This document shows, piece by piece, positions 7,443 to 19,026 of a DNA stretch of 64,000 nt (position 1 is its first letter; each line of letters starts with the position of its first letter). The position numbers and the translations under genes are program-made. Source of the DNA: Simmondsia chinensis (lineage: Eukaryota > Streptophyta > Magnoliopsida > Caryophyllales > Simmondsiaceae); NCBI GenBank assembly GCA_018398585.1, contig JAGTTD010000001.1, forward strand, positions 2,916,501 to 2,980,500, in the 5' to 3' direction. Under the pieces are notes generated by a model. That model saw nothing but the letters and a program-made list of their open reading frames with translations, did not search any database and was not told where the DNA came from.

Positions 7443-9731
7443 ATGGCGTCTGTTAGGGTTGATATTGAAAGGTTTGACGGTAGGAATGATTTCAACCTAT
7501 GGAAACTAAAAATGAAAGCAATCCTTATGGCACAAGGTGCTGGAACTGCACTTTTGCCCGAAAAGGATCAACCAACTTATCTAACTGAAAAGGAGAAAGT
7601 AGAAGTCGAACATAAAGCTTATGCTTCTTTATTACTTAGTCTTGATAACTCGGTACTTAATCAGATTCGCTCTGAAAAGACCGTAGCAGATATATGGGCT
7701 AAGTTAGAGGAAATCTACAAGTCTGAGTCATTGTCCAATAGGATATTGTGCATGGAATCCCTTTTCACCTTTAAGGTGAGTGAGACTAAACCCCTAGAGG
7801 ACTCTATAGATGAGTTCCATAAAATCTGTCAAGATCTAGAAAACGTTAAAGTTACTGTTGCTGATGAATTGTTGGCTGTATTGTTACTATATGCCTTACC
7901 TAAATATCTTAGGTCCTTTAAAGACACACTAAGATATGGACGTAACATTGTAGCATTGAAAGACGTAACAAAGGCCCTAAGATCCAAGATCCTAGAACTT
8001 AGGAAGGAAGGGAAGTACCCACCAACCTGTAACAGTGGGGAAGGGCTGTCAGTCAGGGGTAGGACAAAGACTCGAGACAACCATAACAACCATAACAACC
8101 ATAACAATCATAACAACCATAATAACTACAACAATAAAGAAAGGAGAAGAAGTAAGAGTCGAAACAGATCTAGTTCAAGACCTAGAAGAGATTGTAGTAA
8201 AGTAAAGTGTTATGAGTGTGGTAAACTAGGCTACATTAAAAGATACTGTCCAGATTACCAAAGAAAATTTAATGGCACAACTGACAACACTGAATTTAAT
8301 GACGGATATGACTCCGCTGAAGTATTAGTAGTATCCACAGACCAAACTACACATGAGTGGGTTCTAGACTCAGGGTGTAGTTTCCATATGACTTCAGATA
8401 GATCCTTCTTTACTGAATACCGGACTGTAGCTGGGGGAAAGGTGCTGTTGGGAAATAACCACGGATGCCAAGTAGTTGGGATAGGGTCAGTTAGGGTTAA
8501 GGGGTCAAATGGGATTGACTTTACCCTAAAGGGAGTTAGGCATGTGCCTGAACTTAGAAGGAACCTAATTTCTCTAGGACAATTAGATCAGGCTGGTATG
8601 ACCTTAAAGGCACAACAGGGGGTAATGAAGGTCCTTAAGGGTTCCCTTGTAATGCCAAGAGGAGAGGTCAAGAACGGTCTATATGTGCTTAGAAGTGACG
8701 TAGTTCCTGCTGGCTGCTCTATTGTAGAGAAAACTGACCTAACCAACCTTTGGCACAAAAGATTAGGACATGTATCAGAGAGGGGCCTGAATGAGCTGAA
8801 CAAGAGAGGGCTGTTAGGGGGTGGTTATGTGTCTAAACCTGATTTCTGTGAGTCATGCATATTTGGAAAACATCATAAACTATCTTTTAAATCTGGAATC
8901 CATATAACTAAGTCACTGGTAGACTATATCCACTCTGACCTGTGGGGACCAGCAAGGGTACCCACTTTAGGTGGAGCATACTACTTCCTATCTATGGTAG
9001 ACGATTTCTCTAGGAAGGTTTGGGTTTACCTACTTAAAACAAAGGATGAATGTTTTAGTGCCTTTGTTAGGTGGAAGAACCTTATAGAAAATCAAACAGG
9101 TAGGAAGATTAAGGTACTTAGAACTGATAATGGACTTGAATATATAAACACTGAATTTGATAGTTTATGTGCTCAAAATGGTATTAAAAGACACAACACT
9201 GTTAGGAAAACTCCTCAACAAAACGGACTAGTTGAAAGAATGAACCGTACGCTCCTAGACAGGGTAAGATGCATGTTATTTGCATCAGGTCTTGGTAAAA
9301 ACTTTTGGGGGGAGGCTGTAGCTACTGCATGTTATCTAATTAATCGTACTCCCTCCTCTGCAATTGACTTTAAAACCCCTGAGGAAAAATGGACTGGAAA
9401 AACAAGCGACTATTCTATTTTAAAGGTTTTTGGATGTGCTGCGTATTCACATCAATCTGAAGGAAAACTTGAACCCAGGGCTGTAAAAGGTGTTTTTCTA
9501 GGCTATCCGGATGGTGTAAAGGGGTATAGGGTGGGTGTTAGGGATGGAAACAGAACCAAAATCATAATTAGTAGGGATGTAACCTTTAATGAAGAGGAAT
9601 TCCCTTACTTGGAGAAAATAATGGCTGCCGATACAGCAGCCACTTCCTCCAACCCTAGGAAGTATGATCCTGAACTCTACGAGTTCGAGATCAGCCACCA
9701 GAGCCTATATACCAGGAAAACCAGACCTTAA
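7443..9731 (+). CDS. Copia-1 Gag-protease-integrase
   Basis: Starts at ATG 7443, shortly after the primer site. The 762-residue product has the copia gag domain (residues ~5-190), an Asn-His repeat tract (~212-230), an SR-rich basic stretch, a CCHC knuckle CYECGKLGYIKRYC (~259) and a protease with WVLDSGCSFHMT (~306). The integrase follows, with an HHCC zinc domain ending CESCIFGKHHK and catalytic D (HSDLWGP), D (RTDNGLEY) and E (NGLVERMNRT). The frame is lost just after the integrase C-terminal region, so RT is not in frame with this ORF. It would still give a complete Gag and integrase unless the frameshift matters for processing. Confidence 0.9.
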   Translation: MASVRVDIERFDGRNDFNLWKLKMKAILMAQGAGTALLPEKDQPTYLTEKEKVEVEHKAYASLLLSLDNSVLNQIRSEKTVADIWAKLEEIYKSESLSNRILCMESLFTFKVSETKPLEDSIDEFHKICQDLENVKVTVADELLAVLLLYALPKYLRSFKDTLRYGRNIVALKDVTKALRSKILELRKEGKYPPTCNSGEGLSVRGRTKTRDNHNNHNNHNNHNNHNNYNNKERRRSKSRNRSSSRPRRDCSKVKCYECGKLGYIKRYCPDYQRKFNGTTDNTEFNDGYDSAEVLVVSTDQTTHEWVLDSGCSFHMTSDRSFFTEYRTVAGGKVLLGNNHGCQVVGIGSVRVKGSNGIDFTLKGVRHVPELRRNLISLGQLDQAGMTLKAQQGVMKVLKGSLVMPRGEVKNGLYVLRSDVVPAGCSIVEKTDLTNLWHKRLGHVSERGLNELNKRGLLGGGYVSKPDFCESCIFGKHHKLSFKSGIHITKSLVDYIHSDLWGPARVPTLGGAYYFLSMVDDFSRKVWVYLLKTKDECFSAFVRWKNLIENQTGRKIKVLRTDNGLEYINTEFDSLCAQNGIKRHNTVRKTPQQNGLVERMNRTLLDRVRCMLFASGLGKNFWGEAVATACYLINRTPSSAIDFKTPEEKWTGKTSDYSILKVFGCAAYSHQSEGKLEPRAVKGVFLGYPDGVKGYRVGVRDGNRTKIIISRDVTFNEEEFPYLEKIMAADTAATSSNPRKYDPELYEFEISHQSLYTRKTRP
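8079..8133 (+). repeat. 9-bp microrepeat encoding His-Asn-Asn in Gag
   Basis: About six copies of ACCATAACA-type units encode HNN repeats just upstream of the SR-rich region and zinc knuckle. Similar spacers can vary in copy number between element copies. Confidence 0.8.
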
Positions 9732-9745
9732 ATCCTGAGGAAGAG

Positions 9746-11497
9746 GTGACTGACAGTGCTGAAGGGAGCACTGAACCTCAAGAAACAATTGAACAAACAA
9801 ACCTATCAAACTACCAACTAGCTAGAGATAGCGAGAGGAGAGAAATTAGGGCACCAGTTAGGTTTGGCAGTGCGGATTGTATTGCATTTGCCCTAAATAG
9901 TGCCCTAGAGTATGTAGAATCAGAACCTCTCACTTATACTCAGGCTATTAGTGGGGCTGCCTCTGAACAGTGGCTCAAAGCCATGACAGAGGAAATGGAG
10001 AGCCTCAAAAGGAACAAAACTTGGGTTTTGGTTCCTAAACCAATGGATAGGAAGTTGGTAGGTTCTAAATGGATTTATAAGGTAAAAGAACCCGATACAT
10101 CATCTGGACAGCCAAGGTTCAAGGCTCGACTAGTTGCAAAAGGTTTTTCACAAAAAGAAGGGGTAGACTATAATGAGATTTTTTCTCCCGTTGTAAAGCA
10201 CACAACTATAAGAATACTTATGGCACTAACGGCTAAGTTTAGCCTATTTCTAGAACAAATGGATGTTACAACAGCTTTCCTTCATGGTGAGCTGGATGAG
10301 GAAATCTTTATGGCCCAACCTGAGGGCTTTATTGAACCAAACCATGAAAACCATGTTTGTCTACTTAAGAGGTCTTTATATGGCCTAAAACAATCCCCTA
10401 GACAATGGTACAAACGCTTTGACCAATTTATAAGAAGCAGGGGCTTTAGTAGATCAATACATGACACTTGTTTTTATTTTAAACATGCTGATACTGTTGA
10501 TGCACTGTATTTGCTGATTTATGTGGATGATATGCTGCTGGCCAGTAAATCCATGAATCATATTAATGATTTGAAACTAACGCTTTGTGCTGAGTTCGAT
10601 ATGAAAGATCTAGGAAAGGCCAAGAAGATACTTGGTATGGAAATTACCAGGGATCCAGCAGCTGAAACAGTGCACTTATCTCAACAAAGGTATTTGGAAA
10701 AGGTATTGGTTAGATTCAACATGTCTGAATGTAAACCTGTAAAATTGCCCTTAGCAAGTCAGTATAAGTATACAGTTCAACAGTGTCCCACGAATGAGAT
10801 AGAAAAGAAACAAATGGAAAGAGTCCCATATGCGAATGTTATAGGTTCCTTAATGTATGCTATGACTTGTACACGTCCAGACTTCGCTTTCCCTTTAAGT
10901 GTTTTGTCTAGGTTTATGAGTAACCCCGGAAAGGAACATTGGGATGGAGGTAAGTGGTTGTTAAGGTACATTAAACAAACCTATAAACTGGGACTTACTT
11001 TTGGACGGACAAAAGCCTACCTTAGATTGATAGGTTACACCGATTCTGACTTTGGGGGAGACGTAGATAAAAGGAGGTCCACTAGTGCTTACATTTACAC
11101 TTTAAATGGTGGAGCCATTTGTTGGAAGTCTAAGTTGCAGCCTGTGACTGCGCTGTCAACCACTGAGGCTGAATTTGAGGCCCTCACAGAAGCCATAAAA
11201 GAGGCTATCTGGCTCAGAGGCTTACTGTCAGAAATAAACCTCGATAACGAGCCTCCCGTACTGTTTTCGGACAGTCAATCAGCCCTTGCATTGTGTAAAA
11301 ACCCCGTGTTTCATGATAGGACTAAGCACTTAGCTATCAAGAGGAATTTTGTAAACGACATGCTTGAAAGGAACACTGTTGAACTGCGAAAAATCTGTAC
11401 TGCTGAAAATCCAGTGGATATGGGCACAAAAATTTTGACTTTGGACAAGTTACTTAAGTGTATTAACTTGGTTCAAAGTAATTGGGACCATGGATGA
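9746..11497 (+). pseudogene. Copia-1 reverse transcriptase-RNase H (frame-shifted from Gag)
   Basis: A 583-residue open frame in a different phase from the upstream ORF. Coherent coding in this phase begins near 9699, so a single-base indel around 9690-9700 separates it. It contains the copia RT (FKARLVAKGFSQKEG, AFLHGELDEEIFMAQPEGF, catalytic YVDDMLLA) and RNase H (YTDSDFGGD, STTEAEFEALTEA, DSQSALAL). No other stop is visible. It lacks its own plausible initiation site, so it is annotated as the broken 3' half of one polyprotein. Confidence 0.9.
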
Positions 11498-11559
11498 CGA
11501 ACCCAATGTGTTTTGCTCCTATTACTAGGGAATGTCCAGTAGTTAACCCATATAGGTAC

Positions 11560-11572
11560 CAAGGTGGAGAAT
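11560..11572 (+). other. Polypurine tract of copia-1
   Basis: AAGGTGGAGAAT lies immediately before the 3' LTR. Confidence 0.85.
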
Positions 11573-12560
11573 TGTTGTAAAATTGGTCCCTATATGACTT
11601 AACTATGTCAAAAAAATTTAAGTCAAGAAATGTTCAAATATTATAGATTAAAGGGTGCAAATGTCAAGTGGCATAAGTTGTAAATTTTTGGTAAACGTTA
11701 TTTTTGTACTCAGCTGTTAAAATACATTTAAATAAATCAAAGAGGTAAAATGTCATTGCTGCCCCTGCCCGTGTGCGATATTTACTTGCCCGTGCCACTA
11801 CCCGCTGCCCGAAGCTTCTCCAGGAAGCTTCCCTGTTTCAGTTTTAAGTGGATGCCACGCGTCAGCCATCCGGGTAAACTGTTTGTGTTTCTTGTGGGCT
11901 TTTATGGACCGTTGATCTGGTTCGTACGAACGGCCGAGATTGAACCTTGGAGCTTTGCCACGGATCGGAGTTCGGTTGCCTCTATATACTGACCCTTTTT
12001 AGGGTTTGCCGTACGCTCTTATTTTCTCTCCGTTTTTTCTCTTCAGCCACCGCCTCTTTTTCATTTGCTCTGGCGATCTTGAGGCGATCGAAGGCGATTG
12101 AGTATATCCGTGGGTGTTAAGGCTTGATCGTTCAAATCTTGGTAGTTTGGAGCATGTATGAAGCCTTGTAGGCTTCGGTTGTGAGCTTTCTCTTCCCTTA
12201 CTCTTTATTTTCGTTCTTCTTTAGGTTTCTGACTTAGAAGCCTTAAGGATCGGTTTTGTATAAAGTTGTATATCGTTGAAGTCTGGTCTGTAATATTTGA
12301 ACTCGACTTATAGTGGATAGACTTCCCTAGAAATAGGGAGCCGTGGAGTAGGTCCTTCTTTAAAGGCTGAACCACGTAAAATCTCGTTGTTATCGCTGTG
12401 TTCTTTGTGCATGTGTTCGGTGTTGGATGAATCTTGCTAAACTACAGTTACAGGTTTCTTGAACTAGATCTGAAGTGGTGAATGTTTGTTGTTATTGACG
12501 TTTTCTCAAGAACTAAAGTTGATAAGATTAAACCCTAGGAATACGACCTGAAACTCAACA
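11573..12560 (+). repeat. 3' LTR of copia-1
   Basis: 988 bp, the same length as the 5' LTR with about six substitutions. It is followed by the GAGGG duplication. Confidence 0.95.
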
Positions 12561-12650
12561 GAGGGGTATATGTACGCAGCCATACCCCTTCAGAGTGGAA
12601 AGGAGACTGTTTCCGAGGACCCCCATCCTGAAGTACAGGAGCGCCTGCAA
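12561..12650 (-). mobile_element. SINE E, 5' part (after copia-1)
   Basis: Continues SINE E (GGTATATGTACGCAGCC, GACTGTTTCCGAGGACCCCC) after the duplicated GAGGG. The 5S head is missing. From 12650 to ~14500 there is no recognisable gene: AT-rich sequence, an A-run at 13700-13723, a C-run at ~14350, and LINE-like tail fragments. Confidence 0.7.
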
Positions 12651-13789
12651 ATAAAACCATCAATTTATCACCAAATGAGTGAAGGAAATAGACATGCAAG
12701 CATTTAAGTATGTATGTAAGCCAAGAAAATAGCCGAGTCATCAGAGGATAAACTAATCAGCATATAAGTGCACTACTTGCGGCTATGATTGCCTAGGAAT
12801 CTTAAACTACAAGTCGCTCGCCCCCCTATTCTGCACACATATTACTTGTTTTATACTGTGACTTTATCGCTAATTATTGGGAAGAAAAGGACACAAAAAG
12901 GAACATAGAAATGGGCATGGGATAGGCTCCCCAATTCGAGAAAAAAATGCAATGAACTCGAACCATTTTTTGTTAGTAGCCGAAGAGGGTAACATTTTTC
13001 TTCAAATTGAATTTAAGAGAGGCTAATATGGCTACTGAATAAAATAAACTGTTATGTTTTTCTTTTCTGATTCTCTAGACCTTTCAGCTGAGCATTCAGC
13101 TGTCCTCTAGGTGTCAAGAGTATAAATAATCCCTAATCATTCACCCATCAAATTAACATGTTACCAAATACTGTTAACTTAGCTGTTACGAGTTTGAATT
13201 ATAACATGCTCTAGTCTCATTATTGGCATAATTGAGGCCTATGCACTATTACAGTTTCAAGTTTGACAAGTTTTCACATGAAGGAGCATGTCAGTATAAA
13301 ATCATTTTTGTCTTCAGTTATCGGTTTAAGTTTTTGAAATATTTAATTTTTTTTATATTAGAACAGACAAATAATAAAGTGAAGGTGCAATGAACTTAAC
13401 CTTTGTGTGAAGTCCATAAATGCTATCAAAATTAATTTCATACAGAGCAGCCATCCTGCTTGTTATAGATAAAATTTTAATTAAAATAATATTATAGATA
13501 TTAGTGTATATTTTATAATTATATTATTATTGTATTTTGTGTTGTACTATTGTATTATGTATTTTCCGTTTATATTTTTTTTGCATTTCTATCTAAATAT
13601 GCCAAAAGGACCTCTGGTACTTTTTTATAATTAGCGGAAAAAACTCATTATATAAACTTTTGTTACTATTTTTTTTATTAGATTAAACTACAGTAAGCAA
13701 AAAAAAAAAAAAAAAAAAAAAAAATAAATAAATAATTTAAAAGGGTAACTAAAGTTTATTAGATTATACTTTATCCTTTTCTAGTGCTG

Positions 13790-14050
13790 CAATGGAGGTC
13801 TGAGGTTCAGAGCTTTGATTTGGTTCCGGTATTTCATTCTATCCTGGTACAGGCGCCTAGGATCTTTCCTCCTATTTTGTGCCTTATCCGATGCAGGTGA
13901 GGTCTTTTCACTTTTGATTTTGTATCTTTTATAATGTTCTTGTATTGATCTTTTCTGTTATATACTTCTCTGTATGTACATTCAAGCCTCACTCTTGCTA
14001 ATGCACCTGCTTTGTATCGTAAATTTTTATTACTCATTGGAAAAAAAGAG
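13790..14050 (+). other. LINE-like 3' tail fragment
   Basis: GT/CT-rich sequence ends in 'ctttgtatcgtaaatttttattactcattgg' and an A/G run. This resembles the short tails at ~5300-5345 and ~12850-12890. No reverse transcriptase is visible. The call rests only on tail resemblance. Confidence 0.3.
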
Positions 14051-14516
14051 GTTAACCGTAAGCAAATTCTATTTTTGGAAGAAAAGATTTCAAACCTTTA
14101 ATAATTTTTAGAGGATATGTTTAAAAAAGATCCACTTCAAAAATGTAATCAGAAAACATGATTTTTGTTGGTTTTTTCTCTTTGTATTAAAAATTGAAAA
14201 ATAATCAAACCTAGTTTCCAAATTTTTTTTTTTTTCATATTTAAAGAATTATATTTAAAAAAGAGGCATAAAGAATAAAAAAAATAACAAAGTCAACACA
14301 TTTTTATATTATTTTTGACTTGTGTCCGGGAGTTGGTTTAATTCATTGCCACACCCCCCCCCCCCCCAAAACAAAAAACGAAAAAGCACTTGAATCAATC
14401 AATTATTTGCGGGCATAAGGGTCTTATTTTACAATTAGTTATATTATTAATTTATTTTTAATTCATATTATTGTTATAAGAAAAAATAATGGTTCATATA
14501 CATATATATATATATT

Positions 14517-15186
14517 ATGGTAAATTATAGAAAATTCTTTTGCCTTTTGTTTCAAAAATAAAAAACCCCCCTTAAAAATAAAAGCACTCACAAAATCCCT
14601 TCGCTTTTAAAAATTTATCACTTAACCCCCATGCAACTTTTTTTTGACTATTTTGCCCCACAAAAGTAAGGCGGTTAAATGTTTAATTATATTTTTAGAA
14701 AGAGTTTTATATTATTAGGCAAAAATTAGAAAAATTTAATGTTTTTTGCAATTGGATTAAGGGAATTTTATATATTTATAAAAACTATAATTATTTTAAT
14801 TAATTATAGTAATGGTATTATAAGTTTAGAAGATAAGAAATATTTTTAAAATTTTTATAAAAAATATTGTAAGACAAAATATAATATTTTTGTTGATATT
14901 ATAATGTCACTACTATATAATTAAAATAATAATTTTTATAAACATAGAAAACTCCTTTTTTCTATAAATATAAAAAGATTCTTATTTTTTTTTCAAAATT
15001 CTACCTAAAAATAAAATTAAATACTAAACAAATTTTTTTTTGAGGGACAAAATTGTAAAAAAAAAAGTTATTTAGGGGCAAAGTGATAACTTTATAAAAG
15101 TGAGAGGGTTTAATGAGTGAATTTTTTTGTGAGGGAGGTTTTCTTTTATTGAAGCAAAAATCAAAAGAGTTTTCTACAATTTACCC
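14517..15186. repeat. Foldback element (long inverted arms)
   Basis: The left arm begins TAAATTATAGAAAATTCTTT and the right arm ends AGAGTTTTCTACAATTTACC. The two are inverted and alignable over more than 100 bp (also CCCCCC-containing blocks and the TTTATCACTTAACCCC / GGGGCAAAGTGATAAC pair). It is non-coding and AT-rich, a MITE-like foldback repeat. A clean target duplication was not resolved. Confidence 0.55.
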
Positions 15187-15379
15187 TATAATATTATGTA
15201 TAAGATATGCTCTAAATCTTAGAACTGAACCCCAAATTATTGTTCCTATTGTAATAAAATTAAATACACACATTTCTTAGGGGCATTTACACCACAAGTT
15301 TGTGTATTTTGTTTATTGTATCAATTTAGATTTCGTACTTTCAATTGTATTAATTTCATGTCGCCTAGGAGACATACGC

Positions 15380-15898
15380 TAGAAAATAACAAGGCTTCAG
15401 GCAAATGAAAAAAGGGGAAGGAGGTGAAATGGGAAAAATCGTCAAAGGATACCGGGAAGGAGAAGAAATGGAATAGGGAGAATCGATACGACAAGATCTC
15501 GGAAGCAAAGTATGATGAGTTGATCCTTCAAGCGGAGCGGGCAATTGACATGGGAAGAAGAGTTAGGTTAAATTTCGATGTTTTCAACCCATCCACGGTG
15601 GCAGATCTGCTGGCTAAATGAGATGGGTGGTTTTGTCGTTGAGGTTCAGTCCTGCTTTGGTTTCACGTGCTGGTCATTTGGTTCTTTTTCTTTTGGGTTC
15701 CGGGCCTGAGCTTGTTTTGTGCGCGTCTTGGGTAGCGTGTGCTCGGTGTCTGTTTTGTCGGATTTGAGTGTTTTTGGTTTTGATGCTTTTTTGTTTCCAT
15801 TTTTTGTTCCCCCTCCGTTAACGGAGTGGCCTAGGTCTCGTTTTTTCGAGCTGCCTGTCTTCGGCTTTGCTGATATTTATCAAAAAAAAAAAAAAAAA
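15380..15898 (+). mobile_element. 5'-truncated LINE-like 3' end
   Basis: A short frame without an ATG (15424-15621) is basic (KWEKSSKDTGKEKKWNRENR) and ends in a TAA/TGA region. It is followed by a ~260-bp G/T-rich 3' UTR-like stretch and an A-run at 15882-15897. This organisation is typical of truncated L1-type LINE ends. The encoded peptide is not recognised. Confidence 0.4.
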
Positions 15899-15944
15899 TT
15901 TAAACAAAAATGCTTTGAAATTAGGTCAACATGTGAGTTTGAAT

Positions 15945-16646
15945 TAAGGGTGTATACGATCCGAGCTACTTGCGAGTAACTCGTGAATAACTTCAATAAA
16001 ACTCGTCTCGAACTCAAATTAATAGGGTCCAAGTTCTACTTTGAGCATCAAAAGATACTCGATTAATAAACGAGTATGAGTCGAGTTGTGAACTACTCGG
16101 CTTGATACTCGATTAAATACTCGAATTAGTACTCGACTCAATACATGACTCGTATAAAATAGTTCATGTGTATTATTTTCTTTTGAAATGGATGACTTGT
16201 GATATTAATAGTAAAATGAAAGAAGGAAACTTGAATTTCTTATAAAAGATAGCATATTACATTTGTAATGGAATAAAAAAACCTTGAGTTTCTTATAACT
16301 AGTTGTATTTGGTTTACTTGTATTTTTTGAAACTTGTGTTTTGAAGCATATTTGGTAATAATAATTCGTGATTTATCGTTGTTTATATTAGAATATAGTG
16401 TGAGCAATAATTGAGTATCTGAATTGAGTATAACTAATGTTCAAGTGTATAAAATAATATATAATGGAGCTAATTTGTTGAGCGTTCATATGCACAATAA
16501 ACAAGTACTCGGGTTGAATCGAGTACTCGAATGGTTAATCAAGTTTGAGTTCGAGCAAAATTAACTACTCGAATCGAGTATGAGTACCCAAGTAGTTAAT
16601 CGAGTTCGAGTTGAGTATTGAGTTACTCGACTTGATTACACCCCTA
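15945..16646. mobile_element. hAT-type MITE rich in ACTCG motifs
   Basis: The ends TAAGGGTGTA and (inverted) TAGGGGTGTAATCAAG are of the plant hAT TAGGGGTG type. The flanks GTTTGAAT (15937-15944) and GTTTGTAT (16647-16654) form an 8-bp duplication with one mismatch. The interior is dominated by degenerate ACTCG/CGAGT repeats such as GAGTATGAGTCGAGT. A related fragment lies inside the CACTA element at 30650-30720. No ORF. Confidence 0.65.
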
Positions 16647-16968
16647 GTTTGTATTGTACAACTTGCATACGACATTTCCACACCATTAAAAGTTAAGTTA
16701 TTAACTTAAACTTCGATTTCACTACATACCTTATTTCTGTGAGTAATGATCGAGAGCTCACTATATACTAAATTAACACAATATAATTACCAATGAACTA
16801 AATTAATACAATTAAAAATACTGAATAAATTATACAATTGGATAAAGCCTAGACTTACAATATAAATAACCTTATTTTTCATAATTGTAAGCATTATATA
16901 GTTGACTTGATATGATAAATAGGTAGTTTTTTTTTGTATTTTTTATAATTAAAAGGAGCATAAGGAGA

Positions 16969-17206
16969 AAAGAAACATACGTAGTGCTCCAAAGGGTCCC
17001 TCCTAAGCAGGGTTTGGGAGAGTGGATGTATGCAGCTTTTCTGCTTCAGGTTATTATCCCTGAAGAGAGCCTATTTCCGAGTACCCCCAACCTAAGGGTC
17101 AAGACTTTCCAGGAGGTCACCCATCCTCGTACTGCTCTCACCCAAATATGTTTAACTTCTGAGTTCTAATATGATTCGATGACGGTGTATTGGTACCCTC
17201 TTTGAT
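16969..17206 (-). mobile_element. SINE F: 5S-headed Au-like SINE
   Basis: Minus strand. The Au-like tail (AGCAGGGTTTGGGAGAGTGG) is followed by inverted 5S rRNA (TTTCCAGGAGGTCACCCATC, TTAACTTCTGAGTTCTAATA). It is bracketed by AGCATAAGGAGA (16957-16968) and AGCATAAAGAGA (17207-17218), a 12-bp duplication with one mismatch. Confidence 0.8.
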
Positions 17207-17440
17207 AGCATAAAGAGAGTCTCTACTACAATATAAACAGGTAGGATTGTTCCTCTAGAAACGGAATGAAATTAACAGGTGAGATATTATAATTATTATT
17301 ATAATGACTCATATAATCCAAATAAGAGATCATATCGAAAATAGCACCACTTAATTAATTGGTTTGACTTTGTTCAGTCAACTACCTATGTTTTACCTAA
17401 CTTACTTTTTCTTTTCATTTTCTTTATCATTATTTACATT

Positions 17441-18431
17441 CACGGTTATCAAAATTACGAGTCGGATCATAGGATCCTACAATCTTACTTTGCCCTACCG
17501 ATTCGGATCATGTAAAAAATTGTAAGCAAGTAGACTCGCATCAAACTCAAGTAGGATCGGTAGAATCAGTAGGATTGCAGATTCTACACCGATTTTATCT
17601 AGTCAATAACGAAAAAATAATATATTTGAGGTCTGACACCGATTCTACCAATTCTACGCCTATTCTACCGATTCTACACTGATTCTACCTACACTAGAGG
17701 TTATTTTTTAAATTTATTTTTTTAGCCTTTTTTTTTTATTTTAATTTTTACTTTTCCCTTTCCCTCCTCCTCTTTTTCACGTTTTCCCTTCCCCCTCCTC
17801 AGGGCCGGACATAACCCGAAACAACTCAAGCACCTGCTTGGGATCCCCGAAATTTAAGGGCCCCAAATTTTACAGGATTGTGTTTTAAAGTCTTAGTTAT
17901 TATTGTTATAATAATTGGAAAATTATTACATATAAATTGCTCCATTTGAAACATTTGCTTGAGGCTCTAGAAACGTTAGGACCGGCCCTGCCCCTTCCAT
18001 AACCTAACTCTAATCATTCTCTCAAATCACACCCATTTACTTGTCTTCACCAGCAACCCTAGCCACCCCCATTGCCGCCAACTAACTTCGATTGACTGCC
18101 CCAACCACCTGCGAAGTCTGACACCAACCCATAGGCCACACACAGCCATAGCTCATTTCTAATTTTTGTTTAATTTATTATTCTTATAGCATATTGAGTT
18201 ACTTGAGTAATTGTTTTAATTTTTATTTTGTTTATTTTAAGCTTGATTTTGTTCTTTTGGACTTTTTTGACGTTTTTTATTATATATTTGAGGCTTGTAA
18301 TGCGATTTTTGTGGATACAAGTTATTTTTTACGCATAAAGTAGAATCTTACAATTCTCGATTCAATTCTACCATCCCGATCCTAAGGTCCCCTCACTTAT
18401 CCTACGTAGAATTTTGATTCTGACAACCTTG
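17441..18431. mobile_element. Non-autonomous hAT-like element with nested MITE
   Basis: The ends CACGGTTATCAAAATTACGA and (inverted) CAAGGTTGTCAGAATCAAAA are of the common plant hAT CAAGGTTGTCAAAAT type. A perfect 8-bp duplication TTTACATT lies at 17433-17440 and 18432-18439. The interior has repeated 'gattctacc' motifs and no transposase. The MITE at 17800-17990 is inserted in it. Confidence 0.75.
17800..17990. mobile_element. hAT-type MITE (copy 2, nested)
   Basis: A 191-bp unit with ends CAGGGCCGGAC and (inverted) CAGGGCCGGTC. It is homologous, inverted, to the copy at 450-650. Flanks CCCCTCCT / CCCCTTCC are an imperfect 8-bp duplication. Confidence 0.7.
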
Positions 18432-18439
18432 TTTACATT

Positions 18440-18765
18440 AAAGGTCCCTATACTTTATTTATGTGTCGATTTAATTTTTATATTTTTAGTTCTGTCAATT
18501 TAATCCATATATAATTGATAATGTGTCAATTTGGTTGGTGGAGTAAAATTTAGGTTAAGTTATTAATGAAAATTTTAATGGTTTGACCATTGGTTGGGTT
18601 ACATTAAGTAACGGGTCGATTGTAGTGTGTTACTTGCATCTAACGTGATTATACATTAAAAATTAAGTTAACAACTTAATTTTAATTTGACCAAAGAACT
18701 AAATTAATACAATATAAATTGTAGACGGACTATGCAATAAGAAAAATATAGGGAATTTTGGTGTG
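18440..18765. repeat. Inverted-repeat AT-rich element
   Basis: The left arm 'aggtccctatactttatttatgtg' has imperfect inverted partners at the right side ('gcaataagaaaaatataggg'). The middle has 'ttaagttattaatg' and 'aattaagttaacaacttaa'. Fragments of a similar kind lie at ~15280-15360 and ~16680-16880. No ORF. Boundaries are approximate. Confidence 0.35.
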
Positions 18766-19026
18766 AATAACCATTTTTAATTAATATAGACCTATTTGGC
18801 TAAGTTGCAAAAAAAATTTATTTTTCTAAAATCACTTTTTATAGAAGTTCATTTATAAAAAGTGTTTTCAATAATGGTATTTTTGTCCTTAAAATTTTGC
18901 ATTTTAACTTCTACTTTGAAGAAAAACACTGTTTTTTTGATTTTACTATTTAAAAATAGCTTTTTTTTTTTTAATTTAAGAATATTTCTTTTCACATCAA
19001 ACACCTTCTGATTCCAAAAAATAAGT

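Larger units (their letters stand above)
6413..12560 (+). mobile_element. Copia-1: nearly intact Tork/Tnt1-like retrotransposon
   Basis: A 6148-bp Ty1-copia element with two 988-bp LTRs, a tRNA-Met primer site, gag-protease-integrase-RT-RNase H order, a purine tract and a perfect GAGGG duplication (6408-6412, 12561-12565). The LTRs differ at only about six positions by eye (0.6%), so it is recent. The domain order and PR/INT/RT motifs fit the Tork (Tnt1-like) lineage. The only obvious coding lesion is one frameshift between integrase and RT near 9690-9700. Confidence 0.95.
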
